Origin: Fluviicola sp.
GTDB lineage: Bacteria > Bacteroidota > Bacteroidia > Flavobacteriales_D > Crocinitomicaceae
DNA: 64,000 nucleotides
Reading direction: 5' to 3'
Assembly: GCF_039596395.1 (NCBI RefSeq)
Contig: NZ_JBCNJT010000002.1
Location: 496,001-560,000 of the forward strand
Shown here piece by piece: positions 16,614-25,159 of this stretch (position 1 is the first letter of the stretch; the number at the start of each line of letters is the position of its first letter). Under the pieces are notes generated by a model. It searched no databases. It was not told the DNA's origin and was given only the letters and a program-made list of their open reading frames with translations. A program made the translations under genes and the position numbers.

Positions 16614-17872
16614 ACTCCGTCCTTAATTAATTTAACCAAATAAAAGCCCGGCCTTACCTGATGGAATATTGGTTCCTTTAAAGATACAAGCTTTTTATAT
16701 ACTTCCTTGCCGGAAAGATCCAGAATCCGGATCTCGATGATTTCATCCATGGATAATTCTTCCCAACGAACCGAAAAACTTTCTTTGGAAGGATTGGGGA
16801 AAATGGAAACCCGATCCAAACTTCCTCCGTTGTTATTTCGGAATTCGGAGGCTTCTGCTGCTGTATTTTCAGAACCGAAGTTCGTGTTAGTAATGGCTGA
16901 TGTTTTTTCACAGACAATATCTCCAATATAAGCATGCAAATCCGCACCGCTTTTGATGTGGACTCCAGGTGTGAAATGAATTTCCTCAACCGCCTGCGCA
17001 TCTACAATGGCATTCGGTTCTACAACCAGATCTACAAAGTCGGTTTTTTGGGTGACGTGATTCCCCAACAAAATGCTATTTCCTGCCTCGTAATCTACCC
17101 GATAGAAATATCCCGGTCGGGTAAAGAAACCGATGCGCATATTCTGCAGGAAAATAAAATCGGGTTCCGCCTCTTCCACCACGAAATTCTTGATGATAGG
17201 TTTAATGGGTGAATCGATTCCGGCATAAGCATTCGGATCTTTCCGGTTTCCGGTCAGGTGTTCGGTATTTTCATCCCAACAAAATAAAGCATCAAATACG
17301 GTATAATCGTAATGATTGAACGGATAACCTAAGTGGGGATATCCATAATAATTGGATGCGTCATCTGGATCATTTACAGCAGCAGTAATTTCAGTATCAT
17401 ACATTAGTTTATGAATCTTAAAATTATAATCCGGATAACCATTATTCAAACTACTATTTAAGTCCTTCACATCGTGTGTCAATACGGTGGGAGTAAAAGC
17501 GTATAACAACTGTTCCTTAATATCCGGACTCAATGGCAATTGTGCGCTGAATTGGTTATTGATTTCAATAATTGGATTTTGCTCAATAAAGATGATTCCT
17601 CCGGGAGCGTTATCCAGCACCAGCGGGTCTTTTGTTGTCGCTTCATACTTCGATTTCCAGGGTTTAAACCAGGGTTTGTGTTCACAATAAAATACCCGGT
17701 GAATACCATGTGTTAGGAAAGATGCTTCATATCTCCGGTTTAAAAAAGGCATTGGAGCAGAGTTTTGTTTGAAAAAGATAGCTCCTGTTTCCTCCGGGTA
17801 CGGAAAGTGATCAACAGTGAAATTAGAGAAATCGTATTTTGGAGTAGACGTACCATTGGAAAGGGAAATCAT
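16580..17872 (-). CDS. 3' part of frameshifted T9SS hydrolase, with type A sorting domain
   Basis: A 430-residue open frame without signal peptide. It is almost certainly the continuation of the upstream frame 17893-19464: read back past its ATG to about 17899 it gives RLGYPSFQRM before MISLSNGTS, the expected continuation of the hydrolase after ...FNHAKNG. It holds a large beta-rich region and ends (about 355-430) in a T9SS type A sorting domain: VSIFPNPSKESFSVRW, IRILDLSGKEVYK, ending KNIFIEH. On its own it could not be exported. One missing base near 17900 explains the split. Its end overlaps the first tandem lipoprotein gene by 34 bp. Confidence 0.7.
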   Translation of the reverse strand: MISLSNGTSTPKYDFSNFTVDHFPYPEETGAIFFKQNSAPMPFLNRRYEASFLTHGIHRVFYCEHKPWFKPWKSKYEATTKDPLVLDNAPGGIIFIEQNPIIEINNQFSAQLPLSPDIKEQLLYAFTPTVLTHDVKDLNSSLNNGYPDYNFKIHKLMYDTEITAAVNDPDDASNYYGYPHLGYPFNHYDYTVFDALFCWDENTEHLTGNRKDPNAYAGIDSPIKPIIKNFVVEEAEPDFIFLQNMRIGFFTRPGYFYRVDYEAGNSILLGNHVTQKTDFVDLVVEPNAIVDAQAVEEIHFTPGVHIKSGADLHAYIGDIVCEKTSAITNTNFGSENTAAEASEFRNNNGGSLDRVSIFPNPSKESFSVRWEELSMDEIIEIRILDLSGKEVYKKLVSLKEPIFHQVRPGFYLVKLIKDGVCTTKNIFIEH

Positions 17873-17892
17873 CCGCTGAAAGGATGGATAAC

Positions 17893-19464
17893 CTAAACGA
17901 TGCCGTTTTTAGCATGGTTGAAAGCCGTATGTTTTGCCATGTAGGAAGTACGGAGCCCGCTCTGGCCTTGACCCGGCGAATCTCCCGAGCCTGTTTCTGT
18001 ATGAAAATAATGTAGTAACTGCGCTGATAACGGCGCATTGAGAATGTAATGCAAAGCATAGGTTTTGTAAACGTTCTCAATTGCCGGAGCAACAAAAGGT
18101 ACTTCAGAAAAAAACATTTGATTGTAATCGTAAACCCATAGGTACTCCACAGCATGTTGCATCCCAAGGGGAATATTTGCTCCACCATGTTCTCCATCAT
18201 TGGAAATATACAATTTGGTATGTGGGTGCGGCCCGTTCGCATTCAGGTGTTTGTATTCCATTTTCTGCAACGCAAGCCGTGTGGCAAGTGAACCGGCGCT
18301 AAAACCCATAATGATGTTTTCCTGGTAGGAATCGTTTTCCATTTTCCGGGTGTTTACCAAGTTGATTAATTGTTCCAACAGGTCAGCGTTCTTTTCTACA
18401 TAGGCATTTGGAGGGAAGAACTGACAAAGAATGACATCAAAGCCTTCATCATGAAGGTTTTCAATCAAGCCGGCCTGGTTAAACTGATTGGACAGCTGAC
18501 CCAAAGATGCCGGCCAGTTTTGTTTATCATTTATCGCTTTCTTATCTGTGTGTGGTCCCCAGCCTGCAACCATAATAAAGGGTTTGCGCAATTTATTATC
18601 GGAACAGGCATAATAAGTCGAGAATTTCAAATCCGGGGAATAAATAGACGACGACGTATAATTGTCCGGGTAAAGCGTCTCATAGGACACAAAATGCTGG
18701 CTCACGGAAGATTTCGGGGTGTTTCTGGGATTCATCTCCACTTCCTGCTGGACCTGCACTTGTTCTCCGTCTGAAAAATGGATCACAAAAGTGAGTTTTT
18801 GCTTGCCTTCCAGCCAATTGCTCAAATCTACGGAGGAATTAAAATACAGGAGTTTGGAATCGATTCCGCGTTTTATTTCCACGTGATCAATCGTTCTGTT
18901 GTTATTGGTGAAGAAGGTCTTATCGTTCAACTCAAGAACCGCATTGTTGTAAGCAAAGGAATCTAAAAACATAGCCGCATACAACACTTTGTCTTCGGTT
19001 AAATCATTTGCAAGGATTTCACGGTATGGATTTATCTCCGAACTATTCCTGAATGCATCCGCTACAGCCGGAATTAACGAGTTTATCTTCAAATCGACCA
19101 CATAGAATGGAATTCGCAGTTCACTGTATTCATCCAGTGAATAGAAATGATCGTATACCGGGAATAGAATGGAATCGCGGTGAAAAGTCTGCGACATATC
19201 CCACCAATTCATCAAAGAGAATAAGCCTATTATCCCGTTTCCGGTGCAATGGATTGGTTGGTCTTTATAAACCAGTTGCTTGAAAACAGAATCTTCCAGT
19301 TCCATGGTAGCATTCCGAAAGTAAGTGCTGGAGAAATTACTGAAATTGGTAGTTGAATACGCGTATTCCATCATTTCCCGCGGGTTCTTAAACACCAGCG
19401 TATCCGCTTGCCCCAACCCATGTAAACTCATGAGCAGGAACATTCCTGTAATGAATTTTCTCAT
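17893..19464 (-). CDS. 5' part of frameshifted secreted alpha/beta hydrolase
   Basis: A 523-residue open frame with a signal peptide (MRKFITGMFLLMSLHGLGQA) and an esterase/lipase-like core. The nucleophile elbow GFSAG has Ser at 389, and an oxyanion-type strand FIMVAGWGPHT lies at about 296-306. The frame stops at 17893 soon after HTAFNHAKNG. The homologous continuation and the T9SS tail lie in the next frame (16580-17899), so the whole protein would be about 960 residues. The catalytic Ser and signal are on this half; any distal Asp or His may be on the other. It starts 3 bp after the tail-fibre-like gene's stop, in one operon. Confidence 0.75.
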   Translation of the reverse strand: MRKFITGMFLLMSLHGLGQADTLVFKNPREMMEYAYSTTNFSNFSSTYFRNATMELEDSVFKQLVYKDQPIHCTGNGIIGLFSLMNWWDMSQTFHRDSILFPVYDHFYSLDEYSELRIPFYVVDLKINSLIPAVADAFRNSSEINPYREILANDLTEDKVLYAAMFLDSFAYNNAVLELNDKTFFTNNNRTIDHVEIKRGIDSKLLYFNSSVDLSNWLEGKQKLTFVIHFSDGEQVQVQQEVEMNPRNTPKSSVSQHFVSYETLYPDNYTSSSIYSPDLKFSTYYACSDNKLRKPFIMVAGWGPHTDKKAINDKQNWPASLGQLSNQFNQAGLIENLHDEGFDVILCQFFPPNAYVEKNADLLEQLINLVNTRKMENDSYQENIIMGFSAGSLATRLALQKMEYKHLNANGPHPHTKLYISNDGEHGGANIPLGMQHAVEYLWVYDYNQMFFSEVPFVAPAIENVYKTYALHYILNAPLSAQLLHYFHTETGSGDSPGQGQSGLRTSYMAKHTAFNHAKNGIV

Positions 19465-19467
19465 GGT

Positions 19468-20466
19468 TTACGGTTTTGTCTGTTCCTGTAATTGAAGAAT
19501 CAATTCCCGTTGCTGTTGCAGCAATCGTTTCTGTTCTTCCAACTGCTCCTTCATCTGAAGCAGGTACAAAGTCAATTCTTCCACTTTTTCCATCAGCATC
19601 ACGTTGCTTTTTGCCACGTTGACTCCTTCCTCTTCCATTTCGCTGGCACTCGGAACATTCGGCAAGTGGTTGTTTTCTGCAATGTATTCCTTCAATTCCT
19701 CCAGAGGCATCAGTTCGTAGTTTTCAGCAAAGACATAATCCGGCCATAGCTGGTTCAGATTCACTTTGATCTCCCGGGCATACAACAACCCGGTATTATC
19801 CAGTTGCATCAATTTATACCTTTCGGTAGTGCCGGTCATCTTTTTGTCTACGATGATCGGATGGGTGTCTTTATCGGCATTTATGGAAATGTGTAGCTTG
19901 GATTCTGGATTATTCTGATCGATTCCAACCAGAATGTCCGGAACACAATGGCGGCTTGTATACAATTTCCCGGGACCATTTAACCAAACGGGCGATGCAG
20001 GCGTTGTATTTCCTTCGTTATCGTCTTTGCAGGGTACGTAGGTTGATTCGGAATAAACCAAACTTTTCAGTTCACCGCCGTTCTTCAGCTTGCCATTGGC
20101 ATTAACCAGAAGTACTCCGTCTCCCGGCAAAGTGGAATCTCCCAGCGATCTGATCTTCAAATCGCCTTCTTTGATAATGGTAGTTCCAATTAAAGTAGTG
20201 GACCCTCCGACCCTCAGATCGTTTTTTAAGTTTGCATTTCCAACAACTTTCAGATCGCTTTTAATGGTAGCTGTTTTATTGACAACGATCGAGTCCTTTA
20301 CAACCAACATGGAATCGATTCGTGCTGACCCGCGGACCGTCAGTTTCTGGTCAGGTGCTGTGGTTCCGATTCCAACATTTCCAGTGGTGGGAAGACTGTT
20401 TGTTTGAGAAAAATAAGGAGTAGTGCCTGCTATAACTAGCAGCAATAGTAGTAGTGACTTTTTCAT
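19468..20466 (-). CDS. Tail-fibre-like secreted protein with C-terminal coiled coil
   Basis: A 332-residue protein with a signal peptide (cleaved near PYFSQ, about 20). It then has GNVGIGTTAPDQKLTV, the opening of many phage tail-fibre/Hep_Hag-like proteins of Bacteroidota. Short repeats of alternating beta type (about 45-115, e.g. SDLKVVGNANLKNDLRVGG) suggest a trimeric beta-structure. The segment WPDYVFAENYELMPLEELKE then leads to a Leu/Glu/Gln-rich coiled coil (about 290-330), like the self-trimerising ends of such fibres. It is the first gene of an operon with the secreted hydrolase. Its role as a surface appendage or adhesin is inferred; nothing else looks phage-derived. Confidence 0.75.
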   Translation of the reverse strand: MKKSLLLLLLVIAGTTPYFSQTNSLPTTGNVGIGTTAPDQKLTVRGSARIDSMLVVKDSIVVNKTATIKSDLKVVGNANLKNDLRVGGSTTLIGTTIIKEGDLKIRSLGDSTLPGDGVLLVNANGKLKNGGELKSLVYSESTYVPCKDDNEGNTTPASPVWLNGPGKLYTSRHCVPDILVGIDQNNPESKLHISINADKDTHPIIVDKKMTGTTERYKLMQLDNTGLLYAREIKVNLNQLWPDYVFAENYELMPLEELKEYIAENNHLPNVPSASEMEEEGVNVAKSNVMLMEKVEELTLYLLQMKEQLEEQKRLLQQQRELILQLQEQTKP

Positions 20467-20488
20467 AGTGGGTGTTTAAAGTTATCTG

Positions 20489-20519
20489 CAAACTTAACAG
20501 CCGGATCACTAAAAATCAA
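20489..20519 (-). promoter_or_regulatory. Promoter of the tail-fibre / hydrolase / lipoprotein operon
   Basis: On the minus strand: TTG (20519-20517), a 20-nt spacer, then TAAGTTTG (20496-20489), a full consensus match. The start near 20484 leaves a leader of about 18 nt. No other full match is seen between here and 16580, so the following genes probably share it. Confidence 0.65.
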
Positions 20520-20564
20520 CCGTATAAATACTGAAAATTATCCTGTGGTTTTCCGCAGATTTTT

Positions 20565-21287
20565 TTAGATCTCCCCCATCAAAAGGAGCGTTTCCTTTGC
20601 AGCGGCCTGCTCGGCCAGTTTTTTGGAGTTTCCGGTTCCCTTCCCGTAATTGGTCCCATTTACCTGCACGATCACTTCGTAGAACCAGGTTCCGTGGTTG
20701 TTTTCTTCGCGCAAAACGGTGAATTCAAGGCTCAACCTTCTTTTTTGGCTCCAGATAAATAATTTGGACTTGAAATCGATCTCCTCTTCCAGGATCTTGT
20801 TCAGATCTACATACTTGCGGAAAATGTGGTTGTAAATGATCTTCTTGGTGACTTCGTACGAACTGTCCAGGTAGATGGCCCCGATGATTGCTTCGAACGC
20901 ATTTCCTTCCAGGGAAGACAGGTTGATCGAACGGCCTTTGTTGTAGCGCAAAATGGAACGCAATTCAAGCTCTTCACCGATTTCCGAAAGGGTTTTGCGG
21001 GAAACTACTTTTGATTTGACTTTTGTGAGATAGCCTTCATCTTCATCCGGGAAGCGCTGGAACAAAAACTCCGCGATGATGGAATCCAGAATGGCATCTC
21101 CCAAAAATTCCAAACGCTCGTTGGAAAAGTCTTTTTGACCGTGATAAGCAATGGAACGGTGTGTTACCGCCTGGTAAAACAAATGGATATTCTTTGGTCT
21201 GTATCCAAAGCGATTTACGAAAAATCGAATGAATGCAACGTCTTCGGGAGACCTGTTTTGCTTAAAGAATGGTAGTCGTAGCCGCAC
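20565..21287 (-). CDS. rnc: Ribonuclease III
   Basis: The double-strand-specific endoribonuclease that processes rRNA precursors and other structured RNAs. The catalytic signature NERLEFLGD is at residues 56-64, with the acidic metal ligands there and in the second helix (EAIIGAIYLD, about 111-120). The C-terminal dsRNA-binding domain is at about 170-238. Length 240. The start is a GTG at 21287, 8 bp after the fabF stop; no ATG lies nearby in frame. Third gene of acpP-fabF-rnc, a common Bacteroidota order. Confidence 0.93.
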   Translation of the reverse strand: MRLRLPFFKQNRSPEDVAFIRFFVNRFGYRPKNIHLFYQAVTHRSIAYHGQKDFSNERLEFLGDAILDSIIAEFLFQRFPDEDEGYLTKVKSKVVSRKTLSEIGEELELRSILRYNKGRSINLSSLEGNAFEAIIGAIYLDSSYEVTKKIIYNHIFRKYVDLNKILEEEIDFKSKLFIWSQKRRLSLEFTVLREENNHGTWFYEVIVQVNGTNYGKGTGNSKKLAEQAAAKETLLLMGEI

Positions 21288-21295
21288 CTAAATTT

Positions 21296-22549
21296 TTACC
21301 CTTTATACTTTCGCACGATCACAGAAGTATTGTGACCACCGAAACCGAAGGTGTTTGATAAGGCAACATCCACGGTACGGTGCTGAGCTTTATTAAATGT
21401 GAAATTCAATCGATTGTCTATTTCAGGATCGTCTGTAAAATGATTGATTGTTGGTGGAACAATGTCATTTTTAACTGCCAGGATACATGCAATTGCTTCG
21501 ATAGCTCCTGCCGCACCCAACAAGTGACCTGTCATGGATTTTGTGGAGCTGATGTTCAGTTTATAGGCATGTTCTCCGAATACCTGAAGGATTGCTTTTG
21601 TTTCAGCAATATCTCCAAGCGGAGTGGATGTACCGTGAACATTTACATAATCAATTGCAGTGGGATCCAACTCAGCGTCTTCCAATGCAGCGATCATGGT
21701 ATTTCTTGCACCTATTCCTTCCGGATGAGGAGCGGTCATGTGATAAGCATCACCCGACATTCCGCCTCCAAGAACCTCCGCATAAATGTTAGCTCCACGC
21801 TTTTTTGCATGCTCGTATTCTTCCAGGATGAGTGCACCGCCTCCTTCACCCAATACAAAACCATCGCGGTCAAGATCGAACGGACGGGAAGCCGTTTCAG
21901 GAGAATCGTTGCGCGTTGAAAGTGCTTTCAGGGCATTGAATCCTCCCATTCCCATTTCATTTACAGCTGCTTCGGATCCTCCGGTAACAATCGCATCTGC
22001 TTTCCCCAAACGGATCAGGTTGAATGCATCAATGATCGCGTTGGTAGATGAAGCACAAGCCGAAACAGTTACGTAATTCGGTCCTCTTAAGCCGTATTCA
22101 ATGGAAATATGACCTGCGGCGATATCCGCGATCATTTTAGGGATAAAGAACGGATTGAATCGTGGTGTTCCGTCGCCTCCGAAGAAGTTTTGAGCTTCGT
22201 CCTGGAAGGTCTTTAAACCACCGATTCCCGAACCCCAGATTACACCGATGCGGTCTACATTGGGGTTCGATTCCATCAACTTAGAATCAGCCATGGCTTC
22301 TTTTGCAGAAACCATGGCGTATTGTGAAAATTGATCTAATTTCCGTGCTTCTTTTCTGTCGATATGATCCTCGACATTGAAATTTTTGATTTCGCAGGCA
22401 AAATGGGTCTTGAACTTTGAAGCGTCATATTGCTGAATCGGTGCGGCCCCGCTTTTTCCATTGATTAATGCTTCCCAGTATTCTGAAACAGTATTTCCAA
22501 TAGGCGTAATAGCCCCCAAGCCGGTTACAACAACTCGTTTTAACTCCAT
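21296..22549 (-). CDS. fabF: 3-oxoacyl-[acyl-carrier-protein] synthase II
   Basis: Condenses malonyl-ACP with a growing acyl-ACP in fatty acid elongation. The triad is visible: C165 in TVSACASST, H305 in VNVHGTSTPLGD and H342 in KSMTGHLLGAAG. The 417-residue length is typical. It lies 37 bp downstream of acpP, whose product is its substrate carrier, and 8 bp before rnc. Cytoplasmic; no unusual features. Confidence 0.96.
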   Translation of the reverse strand: MELKRVVVTGLGAITPIGNTVSEYWEALINGKSGAAPIQQYDASKFKTHFACEIKNFNVEDHIDRKEARKLDQFSQYAMVSAKEAMADSKLMESNPNVDRIGVIWGSGIGGLKTFQDEAQNFFGGDGTPRFNPFFIPKMIADIAAGHISIEYGLRGPNYVTVSACASSTNAIIDAFNLIRLGKADAIVTGGSEAAVNEMGMGGFNALKALSTRNDSPETASRPFDLDRDGFVLGEGGGALILEEYEHAKKRGANIYAEVLGGGMSGDAYHMTAPHPEGIGARNTMIAALEDAELDPTAIDYVNVHGTSTPLGDIAETKAILQVFGEHAYKLNISSTKSMTGHLLGAAGAIEAIACILAVKNDIVPPTINHFTDDPEIDNRLNFTFNKAQHRTVDVALSNTFGFGGHNTSVIVRKYKG

Positions 22550-22586
22550 AAAATCAGATTAAATAAATGCCTGTGAAAACGTTTTT

Positions 22587-22823
22587 TTAGTTAGCGTTTT
22601 GCTCGATGTACGAAACTGCGTCACCAACTGTTTGAATGTTTTCAGCCTGATCATCCGGAATAGCGATATTGAATTCTTTTTCGAATTCCATGATCAATTC
22701 TACTGTGTCTAGTGAATCTGCACCTAGATCATTTGTGAAGCTCGCTTCGTTTGTTACTTCGCTTTCTTCAACTCCTAACTTATCTACGATAATAGATATT
22801 ACTCTTGATTTGATATCAGACAT
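22587..22823 (-). CDS. acpP: Acyl carrier protein
   Basis: A 78-residue acidic protein; phosphopantetheine is attached to S37 in the [10 protein letters not shown] motif. The ATG at 22823 ([11 protein letters not shown]) was chosen. The frame can be read 20 codons further upstream, but that part overlaps the predicted promoter and does not look like ACP. First gene of acpP-fabF-rnc. It is divergent from purN. Confidence 0.95.
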   Translation of the reverse strand: MSDIKSRVISIIVDKLGVEESEVTNEASFTNDLGADSLDTVELIMEFEKEFNIAIPDDQAENIQTVGDAVSYIEQNAN

Positions 22824-22853
22824 CTCAATTCTTTTATAAGGTTTTTCAGCTTG

Positions 22854-22883
22854 CAAAGAAAATAGGAAATGCGATAAAAACAA
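22854..22883 (-). promoter_or_regulatory. Promoter of acpP
   Basis: On the minus strand: TTG (22883-22881), a 19-nt spacer, then TTTCTTTG (22861-22854), one mismatch from TAnnTTTG. The leader would be about 26 nt. Confidence 0.5.
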
Positions 22884-22948
22884 AATATAAAGTGACTTAA
22901 TTACATTTTAAGTCTTCCGGGAAATCTTGTTTTTAGCTTGAAATCCGC

Positions 22949-22980
22949 TTGTGCCGTGTCATTTGGATTGTGTAACTTTG
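22949..22980 (+). promoter_or_regulatory. Promoter of purN, abutting the start codon
   Basis: TTG (22949-22951), 21-nt spacer, TAACTTTG (22973-22980), a full match. Only four bases separate it from the ATG at 22985, so the transcript should start at or next to the A of the ATG. Confidence 0.7.
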
Positions 22981-22984
22981 TCCC

Positions 22985-23560
22985 ATGAATAAGAAATCAA
23001 TAGCGCTATTCGCATCGGGTAATGGCTCAAATGCGGTGAATTTGATTCAATTTTTTCAGAATCATCCGCAAATCGAGGTGAAAACACTCATTTGTAATAG
23101 GGCCGATGCACCTGTTGTGGAAAAGGCAAAAGCTTTAGGTGTTGAAGTGCTCGTTTTCAACAATGAAGAGTTTGAGAGCGGACTGACTGTTTTACAGGAA
23201 CTGGATTACCGCGCTATTGACTGGATCATTTTGGCCGGATTTTTACGCAAAATTCCTGTCAATATTATTCATGGATACCAAAACCGTATCATTAACATCC
23301 ATCCTTCCCTGCTTCCGAAATACGGAGGAAAGGGCATGTACGGGAAATTTGTGCACGAAGCGGTTATCGGGGCGAAGGAATTGAAAAGCGGGATTTCCAT
23401 TCACCTGGTAAACGAGGAATTCGACCAGGGCGAAATACTGGCACAATTCGAAACAGATCTGACTTCCGACGACACACTGGAATCGCTCGCGGAAAAAATA
23501 CAGCAACTCGAACACGAACATTTTCCTATCATTGTAGAACAAACTGTTTTAAATAAGTGA
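22985..23560 (+). CDS. purN: Phosphoribosylglycinamide formyltransferase
   Basis: Transfers a formyl group from 10-formyl-THF to glycinamide ribonucleotide, the third step of purine synthesis. The N-terminal FASGNGSNA motif (about 9-17) binds the phosphate. The catalytic region INIHPSLLPKYGGKGMYG holds N and H, and a later Asp-containing turn (NEEFDQGEILAQ) completes the site. 191 residues, normal for the family. Because FASGNGSNA lies so near the N-terminus, the start cannot be much further downstream, which makes the promoter position notable. Confidence 0.95.
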   Translation: MNKKSIALFASGNGSNAVNLIQFFQNHPQIEVKTLICNRADAPVVEKAKALGVEVLVFNNEEFESGLTVLQELDYRAIDWIILAGFLRKIPVNIIHGYQNRIINIHPSLLPKYGGKGMYGKFVHEAVIGAKELKSGISIHLVNEEFDQGEILAQFETDLTSDDTLESLAEKIQQLEHEHFPIIVEQTVLNK

Positions 23561-23642
23561 AAATTGATCCGTACAAAATTGAAAAGTAATTTCAGTCGAG
23601 TTGTTTTATTTTCACTTAATATATCTCTAAATCATAAAAGAT

Positions 23643-24281
23643 ATGATGAAGTATTTTTTGGCTTTCAATTGGGGCGAACTTTTCAAGGCTTCCATGGTAT
23701 TGTTCGCGGTGATCGATATTATCGGGTCGGTTCCTTTAATTATTAAGATCAAAGAGCAAAGCGGTGATATTCATCCTGCCAGAACGAGTTTCGTTTCGTT
23801 GGGAATTATGATCGGGTTTTTGATCCTGGGAGAATCCATCCTGAAATTATTCGGAGTGGATGTGGGATCGTTTGCCGTAGCCGGTTCACTCATTCTGTTT
23901 GCCATGAGCCTGGAAATGATCCTGGGCGTTCGCCTGTTCCGTGATTCTGTGTCGGGAAAAACGGCGAGTGTTGTTCCGCTGGCTTTCCCGATTATCGCAG
24001 GTGCAGGAACGATGACAACGCTTGTTTCCCTGAGAGCTGAGTTCCAGAATATCAATATTTTACTGGCCATCTTATTGAATGTTCTCTTAGTATATATTGT
24101 ACTTCGCCTGACCAAAAAGATCGAACATTTACTTGGTCCGGGAGGAATTGCCATTATGAAAAAGGTCTTCGGGATTATTTTGCTGGCAATCGCCGTGAAG
24201 CTGTTTACAACCAATATTGCGAAGATTATTCTGAATGTTGAAGCAGAAAAAGACGTTCAGAAGATAGAGCATCCGCGCTAG
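23643..24281 (+). CDS. MarC family integral membrane protein
   Basis: A 212-residue protein with about six membrane segments. The motifs AVIDIIGSVPLIIKI, AGSLILFAMSLEMILG and PLAFPIIAGAGTMTTLVSLRAE are typical of the MarC/UPF0056 family. Despite the name, the family has no proven role in antibiotic resistance and its transport substrate is unknown. Two ATGs in tandem (23643, 23646) can start it. It lies 82 bp after purN and may be read through from it; no separate promoter was found. Confidence 0.88.
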   Translation: MMKYFLAFNWGELFKASMVLFAVIDIIGSVPLIIKIKEQSGDIHPARTSFVSLGIMIGFLILGESILKLFGVDVGSFAVAGSLILFAMSLEMILGVRLFRDSVSGKTASVVPLAFPIIAGAGTMTTLVSLRAEFQNINILLAILLNVLLVYIVLRLTKKIEHLLGPGGIAIMKKVFGIILLAIAVKLFTTNIAKIILNVEAEKDVQKIEHPR

Positions 24282-24290
24282 TCATTTGAG

Positions 24291-24395
24291 TTATTGATTT
24301 TCAATCCTAAAACGTAATTGATATCCCCAATCGCGTTCTCCGGAATATTCATGCAATGTTGTTAACTTAAATCCAAAATAATGGTTTTGATCCGT
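24291..24395 (-). pseudogene. Possible remnant of an outer-membrane protein gene
   Basis: Between the convergent marC and 24421-25098 genes, a minus-strand frame of 33 codons with no start reads TDQNHYFGFKLTTLHEY...GYQLRFRIENQ then stop. The alternating polar/hydrophobic pattern and the aromatic-rich end resemble the last strands of an outer-membrane barrel. It is closed upstream by a stop. It may be a leftover of a deleted or duplicated gene. The evidence is composition only. Confidence 0.3.
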
Positions 24396-24420
24396 TTAAC
24401 TGGCTCTGTTATTCAAAGGG

Positions 24421-25098
24421 TTATTCCTGTTTCTTAAAGCGCAGAAAATGGTAGAAGAAAGAAATTCTTAAGTACATGGAAACCGGTGAATCAGTTATGT
24501 TGCTCACCACCCAACCGTTTTCAGTTCGCACAGTTTCCCGGTAACTTCCTATTCGTTTAAAGACATTCAGGCTCACATCCAATCCGGAACTTCCCCCGTT
24601 GAAATACCATTTACCACCCAATCCTGCTCCGAAATCGGTAAATGTTCCGGAATTGGTTGTCAACAAAGCATTCGGATCCGGCGGTTCCGGGGCCTCTTCT
24701 TCAGTAGATTTCTCCAGCCAGTATCGGCGTTTTCCCAGAAACCTGGAGTAAACCAGTCCATACAAACTGAAAAACTCATTGAAAGGCAGCAGGTACTTGT
24801 AATCCGCAACAATTCCTGTTCTTTTGGTCACTTCCATTGCTACCAGGTTATCATATTCACCCGCCTCCCATCTTCTGTGTGTTTCGAAACCGTCACTCTC
24901 CAAACCGATTGCGTGATGCTTACCCAGAAAAATCTCCCCGCCATAACTGTAGTATCTCCAGGAAACGTTTTCCCAGCCCGGAAGGTAGAACCATTTCCCT
25001 CGTATTGCAAACGAGACTTTGGAGGATTCCTGCGCCATAGATTCGCGCGGAATTAAAAAGAGGAAAGCAAGTAATACTGATTTGATTAAGTGATTCAT
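24421..25098 (-). CDS. Putative outer-membrane protein of unknown function
   Basis: A 225-residue protein with a signal peptide (MNHLIKSVLLAFLFLIPRESMAQ). The rest is rich in Tyr, Trp and Gly with alternating patterns (GKWFYLPGWENVSWRYYSYGG, WYFNGGSSGLDVSLNVFKR, MYLRISFFYHFLRF), as in a small outer-membrane barrel. A short acidic Pro-rich loop (EEEAPEPPDPN, about 133-143) is probably an external loop. It is transcribed in the same direction as mreB, but a terminator at 25113-25142 separates them. No named family recognised. Confidence 0.7.
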   Translation of the reverse strand: MNHLIKSVLLAFLFLIPRESMAQESSKVSFAIRGKWFYLPGWENVSWRYYSYGGEIFLGKHHAIGLESDGFETHRRWEAGEYDNLVAMEVTKRTGIVADYKYLLPFNEFFSLYGLVYSRFLGKRRYWLEKSTEEEAPEPPDPNALLTTNSGTFTDFGAGLGGKWYFNGGSSGLDVSLNVFKRIGSYRETVRTENGWVVSNITDSPVSMYLRISFFYHFLRFKKQE

Positions 25099-25112
25099 GC
25101 CGGCAATATAGC

Positions 25113-25142
25113 AAAAAACCCCGACGATAAATGCCGGGGTTT
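25113..25142 (-). terminator. Terminator after mreB
   Basis: On the minus strand the stem AAACCCCG / CGGGGTTT (25142-25135 with 25123-25116), with an 11-nt loop, is followed by TTTTTT. It lies about 17 bp after the mreB stop. Confidence 0.8.
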
Positions 25143-25159
25143 CTTTATAATTGGTTTGA

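Noticed and set aside
17823-18242. Minus-strand open frame (17823-18242) bridging the two halves of the hydrolase
   Set aside because: Its sequence fits neither half; the direct join by one base at about 17900 gives family-like sequence without it.
19468-20466. Prophage origin for the tail-fibre-like gene
   Set aside because: It has a signal peptide and no phage structural, lysis or integrase gene nearby. Such fibre-like ends are common in secreted Bacteroidota proteins.
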